Source of the DNA: Trichosporon coremiiforme
Taxonomy: Eukaryota > Basidiomycota > Tremellomycetes > Trichosporonales > Trichosporonaceae
Assembly (NCBI GenBank): GCA_039545355.1
Contig: BCJJ01000003.1
Coordinates: forward strand, 310,001-374,000
Length of the DNA: 64,000 nucleotides
Direction: 5' to 3'
Shown here: one piece after another, positions 57,641 to 64,000 of the stretch
Layout: each line of letters starts with the position of its first letter
Numbering within the stretch: position 1 is the first letter of the stretch
The notes under the pieces: model-generated
What the model was told of the DNA's origin: nothing
What the model saw: the letters and a program-made list of their open reading frames with translations, nothing else
The model's database searches: none
Made by a program: the position numbers and the translations under genes

Positions 57641-57720
57641 TAGCGACGAGAAGTTTCGATCTTCTGCCCTTTGGGTGGCCTCGTATGAGCCCAACGCTCT
57701 TCCATCTGAGCTACGTCGCT
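57641..57720 (-). tRNA. second tRNA-Met(CAT), inverted copy
   Basis: The mature sequence is identical to that of the plus-strand tRNA-Met at 55353. Its 7-nt intron is CGAGGCC instead of TGAGTTC. All stems pair perfectly. A terminator (TTTTT on the minus strand) is at 57632-57636. Confidence 0.93.
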
Positions 57721-58007
57721 TGGCACAAGAATGACTCTCGCAGCGTGGTGGTGACCGCCCGTCCGGTGATCAGGCACCGTATCTCGTCGCATCGCATTGC
57801 TGTCCCATCTTGCTCATGAAGTCCTATGCATGATCTATGACATGTTTGGCACAGAGAGACAAACCGCATGGCACGTGTTTATGGGTTTTATGGAATGCAG
57901 CTATGGTGAAGAATGGCATGGGCATGGGGCGTGTCCGAGAACTTCACAACCGATACTTGAGACAGGATTACAGTGTGATGAAATGAACTGCAGATTCTAA
58001 AGCGAGC
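57721..58007. other. spacer between tRNA-Met and CCCH gene
   Basis: No gene is seen. It holds the 5' flank of the minus-strand tRNA and probably the 3' UTR of the CCCH gene. Confidence 0.4.
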
Positions 58008-61000
58008 TCACAGCGAGCTGGTGCTGATTGAGCGCGTGCTCATTGTTGTCGGGCTGTGCGGGCTGCGGGCACCGACACCCGGCGAGCTGTGCGTGGCGAC
58101 AGTCACGAACTCGACGTCGTCCTCCTCGCCCTCGGACTCGGTGTCTGAGTCATCGTACCGCTTCAGCAGGCGCAGCTCGGCGCATGCCTTGCTCAGGTGC
58201 TCCTCCGTTAGCGGTGTGGTCGGGCAGTGCGTGAAACGGCAGTCCTCGCGCTGACACCGGCCCGAGGCAAGCCAATCGGCACAGATCTTCCTGGCGGCCG
58301 GCGTGTCTGAACTCGAGTGAAGCGCTCCAGATGGAGGAGGGATGGTGATCGTGGGCGCCTCGGGGAGCGTCGGAGGTGCACTCGCGCGCCGCTGGCTGAG
58401 CGGCGAGACCGGGGTGTGAGGGACTGCCGGAGTCGGGTCCGAGTGCGTGCTCGTCGTCGTGTCGAGGTCCTTGACTTCCTCGGTCGTGTAGACGGGCGTG
58501 TCTGACGAAATGGAGAAGGCGCTCGGGTGAACGGGGCTGTCGGCCCTGACGCCGTTCCACTGGTGCACCTGCGGGCTGGCGGGGGGCTTGGGCGAGTGCG
58601 CCGAAGCGACAGAGCCACGGGAGGCGAGGGGCGAGCTTGGCGCCTGCGAGTCGTGCGAGCCGGAACGGTGAGAGCTCGAAGTGGAAGGAGGGGGGACGTC
58701 CGCCTTGACGTGCGCGTAGTGGCAGCTGTCACCCATACGGCACTTCCCGACCTGGAAGTGTCGACACGGCCTGGTGCGCCACGGGCGCGGGACGGCAGAC
58801 TGGTGCTCTGGCGGGATGACCTGGACGTGCTGGAAAGTGCACGCGTCGCCTGCCTCGCAGCCTGACGTGCTGTTGAACCACTTGCATGGAGTCGTCCTGA
58901 TCGGCGACGACTTGGAGCCGGAGTCGAGGTGCCGCGGTCGCATCGGTGCTGTGGTGTGCAGGCTGGGGGTTAGCTACACAATCAGGCAAGAGACAGCTAA
59001 AGCGGGGAGGCGGAGATGACCAGATGAGATTGAAGAGTTAACGATCACTCACAAGCTGCAGTTGTCGCCATGGTGGCAGATTCCTTGAGCAAACAGGCGG
59101 CACGGCTTCGTCCTCCAGAATCCACGAATGCGAGCGCTCGTGTCCGGGACCTGGAAGCCACCAGGGGTCCAGACGACGGAGGACTCCTGGGCGGCAGGCG
59201 GAAGCGGCGAGACCGGGCTCATGGCCAGGCTGACTGGTGAGACGGGAACCTGCCACGGCGTGTGCGGCACCTGCTGAGTCGGCCATTGTTGAGTGGTGCC
59301 CCAGGCAGGGTTCCACTCAACCCAGGTGACACCGGTGCCGTACTCGGCCGGTGCCATAGTGTACACAGGCCCCTGGGCGACGTTGCCGGCGGCATCGAAC
59401 GGGACCTCATACGTCGTGGGCGGAGCAGCCGATGGCACAGGCGGAGCACTCGGCGCTCCAGGGACAGCGACCTGCTGATCGATCTCGGCCGGACTGTCAG
59501 TCATGATCGACGGTGTCGTGACCCCTGCCGAGCTTGGAGCACCAGACTGCGAGTTGGATTGAACATTCTTCAGCGCGACCTGGAACAGCAGGGGCGGGAC
59601 GTCGGTCGACGGAGTGAGAATGGTATCGCTGGGGGCGGACGAGTCGCTGCTGGGTCGCTCGGTCATGGTGCGCTTGAAGGTACTCGAGGGCGAAGAGTCG
59701 GCCTTGGGCTCCTTCTTGCCATGTTTAATAGGGTCGTACAAGTTGGCAGGGTCGTGGATGAAAGAACAATAGTCGCCGTACGCGCAGTGGCTTTCTGCGT
59801 AGTCGCGGCATGGAACCGCTGGGTATTGTTAGCACACTGCATACTTCGGCCTTTGTGTCATCTCCATCGCCGCCGTGATTCATCGTTTTTAGTGTTGCCA
59901 GCTTAAGCGAGCCGCCTCGGTTTCGCATTGATTGACGCCGCAGAAGCTAGCCGCCTTCTATTGCTCGCGGCACGGAGCAGAAGAGGCAGTCATCAAGGTT
60001 GCGGGTGCCAAGGCCACACGGTAGTCACTCGCCTCATCACTCGCCTCATCCTTCTCCTTTCTTGATCTCGTCAGCAATCACTATACTCACTCTTGTACTT
60101 CGTTCGACTCTTGCCGCCAGCTCCCTTCCCTCCGCCACTAAGCTTGAAGACGTGGCCCGTGATCTCGTTGCCTTCAGCGTCTCGCAGAAACACTGGGTCT
60201 CCCGACTGGATCGTGGCGAGGGCATCGGCGTCGAGCTGCATCTCCGTCAACGGAGTGGCATCTTGCGTACGGGCAAATGCGCCGCGAGTGGGATCAGGCA
60301 ACGAGACGGTCATCGCTGGAGTCGCACCGAGGCGGCCGGAGTGCGATACGAGCCTCAGCCGAGAGCTGGGCATCGACGGTGTGCGCCTCTCCACTTGCTG
60401 CTGAGGGTGAACGGGTGACGAGCGGCCGGTGGACACCGGCGACGTTCCAGACTTCAGCGACGAGCCGCGCAGTGACAAGCCCTCGAGCGAGTGCACAAAG
60501 CGGCACGGCGACGAGGTGCACGTCAGCCCCTCGGTGTGGTAGTAGCGGCAGAGGATGATCTCGCGCTGCCTCAGAGCGCCTGATGTGCCCACGGCCGATG
60601 GCACGGGGCTCTTGCGATCATGGCCGTTGATCAACTGTGGGGTGGAGGATTCTGAGTCGTCAGGGAAACCTCGAGATGTGACTGGTGCGCTCTCGGCAAC
60701 GATCTCCCCAACGCTCGTCATGATGGCGACGGTAAGGCCGCGGCGGAACGTCGGAGACGGCATTGGCGTTAAGCTCCCTGTGCTTGGTGAGTATCTGGGG
60801 GCTGCGAATGTCGGTACACTGAGTAGGTTGGTGTTGGGTGGGGTCGACAACGCATCGAAGCGGGTGGGCAAGTCTACACTAGCTGCCGGCGCCGTCTGTT
60901 TTTGAACTTGAGCTCTGCTGAGCGCGACATCGATGGAAATGCCGCGTCGGGACGCCGTGCGCGCCAGGCGAGAGACCGGTGCCGAGCATGGTGTGTCCTT

Positions 61001-61444
61001 CTCAGATCTGTTTCCCCCAGATGGCCCATACGGCCTGGGGCCAGACGCCGAGAGTCTCAGCAAGGGTGGAGACGCAGCCGGCGACGGCGGCGGGGCACGG
61101 TTACCAGCTTGCCGTGGCCATGGGCGAGTATGTTGTGATGAGGAGTTGCTCGTTCGAAAGGACTGGGACGGCCCTCGGGAACCCGGTGTGTGTATTGGAC
61201 GCGGATCGGCCGGAGTGCGGGGGTTCAGTTGCCGCCGATGAGCAAGGGATGATCGGCCACTCGCCAGCCTCGCCATTGAGCCGACTTTGCTGGCCAGCAG
61301 AGGTACTGGTGCCGGAGACGCTGCCGAGGCTGTCGCAGGCTGAGGCAGTCCCTGCTTTGTGGGCTGTGCAGAACGGCCGGCATCGCTGTTTGGTGACGCA
61401 TCGGGCGGCGGATCGGGGGAGCAGGAGATCGACATCATCGACAT
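58008..61444 (-). CDS. six-finger CCCH zinc-finger protein
   Basis: Predicted RNA-binding protein with six CCCH zinc fingers, roughly 1000 aa. Exon 1 starts with an ATG at 61444 and has a long Ser/Pro-rich region with finger 1 (CRYYHTEGLTCTSSPCRFVH). After an intron of about 280 nt (gtgagt near 60097, ctaac-cag near 59820), finger 2 reads CRDYAESHCAYGDYCSFIH. Finger 3 (CRLFAQGICHHGDNC then SFLH) is completed across a second intron. Fingers 4 and 5 are CKWFNSTSGCEAGDACTFQH and CRHFQVGKCRMGDSCHYAH. Finger 6 is CADWLASGRCQREDCRFTH near the C-terminus, before a Ser/Thr-rich tail. Linkers are disordered. I cannot assign an orthologue; a role in mRNA regulation is inferred from the finger type. Further 5' exons are possible. 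Confidence 0.75.
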
Positions 61445-63661
61445 GGAATGCAATTTTGGGTCGTCCGAGTTTAACGGAGGGGACTTTGGGCGGTGGACGA
61501 GCAGCCACACGCAGGCACGTTGGTGAACTCGCGGACTTTCAAAGGACAAGGTGCTGATCACGAAGCAACGGGCGCAGGTGGCGAGGTGGAGAACGTGTCA
61601 CAAGTTGTTCGGGAATGACAGAGCCGAGCGATGGGCGGAGCGCGCGGAACGAGCAGATGCTTTCGAGGGCGTCGGGTGAATCAGTGGGCAACGCGCTGCC
61701 GATAGCGGTGACGTAGCGACAATCCTTATAAGCGTTCTGACAGGCGGAACTGGAGTTATAAATTGCGGGTGAGTTGCCGCTGCCGTGCTGATTGATCTTC
61801 GATCAGAAACTGGGTGAAAACAGATGAGTTTCGAGTGAGCAGAGGGAGCGACAGCATATGAAGATGGGTGAGCAGATGCGACCAGGCGGCGAGACGAGCG
61901 CAAGCACCGGGCTGTGTGTAAAATTCATGAGGCACAAAGCACGCAAGCGGACCTGTCTTCTTCGCTGGGTTTGCGACTGCGGTGCGCGCGGTGCAGTCAG
62001 ACTCAACTTGTGCGCGCGATGTCTGAGATCTTGAGCCGCTTCTGCCGTGCCATTCAGCCTGTCGCTCCGTCGTGCTGCTGCCGCGGGGCCATTGTCTGCA
62101 CGGAAGGATGCCCAGTTGCAACATGTCACCCAGCCTGGTCAGCCTGGGCAGCGTTTTCAGCGCCCGATTGCCAGCCCATATTGCGGGTGGCGACCGGCGG
62201 AAAACTCAGGCAAAGCCACGTCCGTGCTGGTGGCTTGAGTGGACTGGCTGCGGTTGCGCAAGAGCGAGTGCGAGCACGAGCGTGGGCATTGGACGGCACC
62301 GAAGCTGGTGCAACGTCCTGTAGGCAGACGAGGTGCATGTGACGGGGAGAAGCCGGATGGGGAATGTGTCGAAGTGATGGGGAAGACGGAAAGAAGGCAG
62401 AGCGGAAGGGGTGCGTCCGCGTTGCACGGTCATCGCAGTCAGTACACTTGAGGATGGGGCGAGATCCCGTCAGAGTCGTGCGCAGTCTGCACATCAGTGA
62501 GCATGGGATGGAGGGCGTGAGTGCCTGTGGGCTGGGCGTCGTGGTCCGCTCCGAGAGGAAGTGAGGGATGGAGATGTAACTGCTAGTCCCGATGGCTTAT
62601 CGGGACAATTGTAGACGGTATCGTGCCTGCGCGTCCTCCGAAGTGTGGCGTTCATGGCGCTCGCCAGTCTGAGCGTCGGCAAGATCTGACAGCTGACATG
62701 TCGCTGTCGTTCCATGCTCGTTACGCTGCATAGTGATCACTTATATACGGCTCTACGGTATGCATCGGGCAACTGTTCTGTGCACGCTGACACCGGCTTC
62801 GTTATTCTCTACTTACGCCTTGCGCCATGGCGAAATCGGTGGCGCAGAGAGCAGGACCGTCACGGGCATCGGTTGTTGCCCGTTTGAGGGCATCGTCTGC
62901 AAGCACAGACTCTCTTGTACAAGTCCGTCGCCAACTCGCTTCACCTCACTTGATTCTGGACTGCGCACAGTGCGAGTGCGAAGAGCAGCATGTAAGAATG
63001 GTCTGCGCGGTTTGGGTCAGATCTAGCCGACGCCGAACACCAGCAACGTGGCAGGGTGCTCAAGAACAATGGGAATGTCTCTATATGTATGAGATTTATC
63101 AATTGATAGAGGTACGGCACGACATGTGAGCGGCCAAGGGCCGTTGAGCAATGCAACCTCGGGAGGGAATGTACTCTCCGGAGTTGTTGAGTGTCTGGAC
63201 CTTCGCTGGCATTGACCGGAGTTCAATCTGATTCAATGTTCGTCAAGGTGGGCAGAGTTGTAGTCTGGACCGAGCCTGTTCTTTCCGGCATGTGAGAGCG
63301 GGCGAGTGCCCCTCACATGCCTTGGATGTCAGATGAGGTGGACCCTGGGTGATGATCAAAATCTCGGATTGGAGCCGCTGCTCTCAGAAAATGGCCGGAG
63401 GTGGGCAAGGTGCAGACCACCGGAAGAAGCCGACCGGAGCGATATCTCGCGGATGATACCCGAGATACACACCACGCGGACGCTAGGCGGGCAGTCTTTG
63501 CGGCAATCAGGTCATTGTCGTAAGCAATCCTGGTGTTGAGCATTATCTTAGCCCGGAATTAAATCTTATCAGCGTGGCACTCCAGATGACAATTTTTTTG
63601 CTTGCTAATAATGCGAAATGCATGATGTCTTCTTCCGTATCTACTCTCGTGATGAAGGCGT
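61445..63661. other. 2.2-kb non-coding interval upstream of the CCCH gene
   Basis: This lies between the start of the CCCH gene and the 3' end of fumarase, both on the minus strand. Open frames are short and overlap on both strands without splice logic. The length suggests an extended promoter, a long 5' UTR or a non-coding transcript for the CCCH gene. Confidence 0.45.
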
Positions 63662-64000
63662 TTAGGCCTTGGTGGGGCCGAGCATGACTGGAGTTAGTTC
63701 TGCAATCTGAGGACGTTAACTTACGCTCGGGGCGGACGACCTTGTCGAACTGCTCGGCGGTGATGAGGCCGGACTCGAGGGCCGACTCGCGGAGGGTGAT
63801 GCCCTTCTTGTGCGCGTTCTTGGCGATCTTGGCGGCGTTGTCATAACCGATCGTTGAATTGAGGCACGTGACCAACATAACTGTCCGTCAGCACTTGTTT
63901 TGACACGAAGATTGCATGAGAGGATGGATGGATGTTGGAAGAAAGAGTGGATGGTGGTGGCAAGTGTTTCGGGTGGAGTGTGGCAGTGGAGGTCAGGGTG
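63662..64000 (-). CDS. FUM1: fumarate hydratase, C-terminal end (partial)
   Basis: Class II fumarase, which hydrates fumarate to malate in the TCA cycle. Only the end of the gene is in the window. An exon from about 63888 to 63727 encodes [20 protein letters not shown], then [29 protein letters not shown]. After a short intron the last exon codes LMLGPTKA and stops at 63662. The 'TALNPxIGYDxAAxIA' region and the 'EEFDxxVxPExM' ending are typical of fungal and animal fumarases. An acceptor with a ctgac branch lies at about 63889, and that intron extends to or beyond the window edge. Confidence 0.9.

Noticed and set aside
1..64000. CRISPR array, prophage, insertion sequence or secondary-metabolite cluster
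   Set aside because: No regularly spaced identical repeats, transposase, integrase, reverse transcriptase, polyketide or peptide synthetase sequence was seen on either strand.

Overview
The window is nuclear DNA of a fungus, most likely a basidiomycete yeast of the Tremellomycetes (a Trichosporonales-type genome is my best guess; no rRNA marker is present to confirm it). The signs are GC-rich coding sequence, compact intron-rich genes, short introns (many only 34-60 nt) with gtgagt/gtaagt donors and a ctgac/ctaac branch site a few bases before the acceptor, four intron-containing tRNA genes, and a purely eukaryotic housekeeping gene set. There are no operons, CRISPR arrays, insertion sequences or prophages.

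Layout. 1-7.7 kb: a Pps1-type dual-specificity phosphatase between two gene-poor stretches. 7.7-15 kb: the XPF/Rad1 nuclease, a mitochondrial YqeY/Aim41 protein, and an FCP1-like protein whose catalytic DxD motif is degenerate. 15-17.2 kb: two adjacent unrecognised genes that look like tandem paralogues; the second carries an apparent 1-nt frameshift. 17.6-24.6 kb: PEX10, a Hos2-type histone deacetylase, GET5 and the rRNA helicase SPB4. 24.6-32.5 kb: a TMEM184-type membrane protein, dolichyl-diphosphatase, an Ivy1-like BAR protein and a verprolin/WIP actin regulator. 32.8-42.7 kb: a Tic20/DUF4870-like membrane protein, a DXD glycosyltransferase, an Aro8-like aminotransferase, Bud22 and an Irc3-like mitochondrial helicase. 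43-46.6 kb: an inverted pair of tRNA-Ser(GCT) genes, an APC5-like pseudogene with three nonsense codons, and a doubtful small ORF. 46.9-54.3 kb: RNR2, mitochondrial IF2 and methylcrotonoyl-CoA carboxylase beta. 54.3-57.7 kb: a gene-poor stretch with an inverted pair of tRNA-Met genes around a secreted LysM protein. 58-64 kb: a six-finger CCCH protein, 2.2 kb of non-coding DNA, and the 3' end of fumarase.

The genes do not form one pathway. Loose themes are mitochondrial function (Aim41, Irc3, IF2, MCC beta, fumarase), ribosome biogenesis (Spb4, Bud22), glycosylation and membrane traffic (Cax4, the glycosyltransferase, Get5, Pex10), and DNA precursor supply and repair (Rnr2, Rad1). I found no convincing new multi-gene system. 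The most informative oddities are the APC5-like pseudogene with transition-type stops, the tandem unknown family with conserved intron phases, and two inverted tRNA pairs that have diverged in opposite ways.
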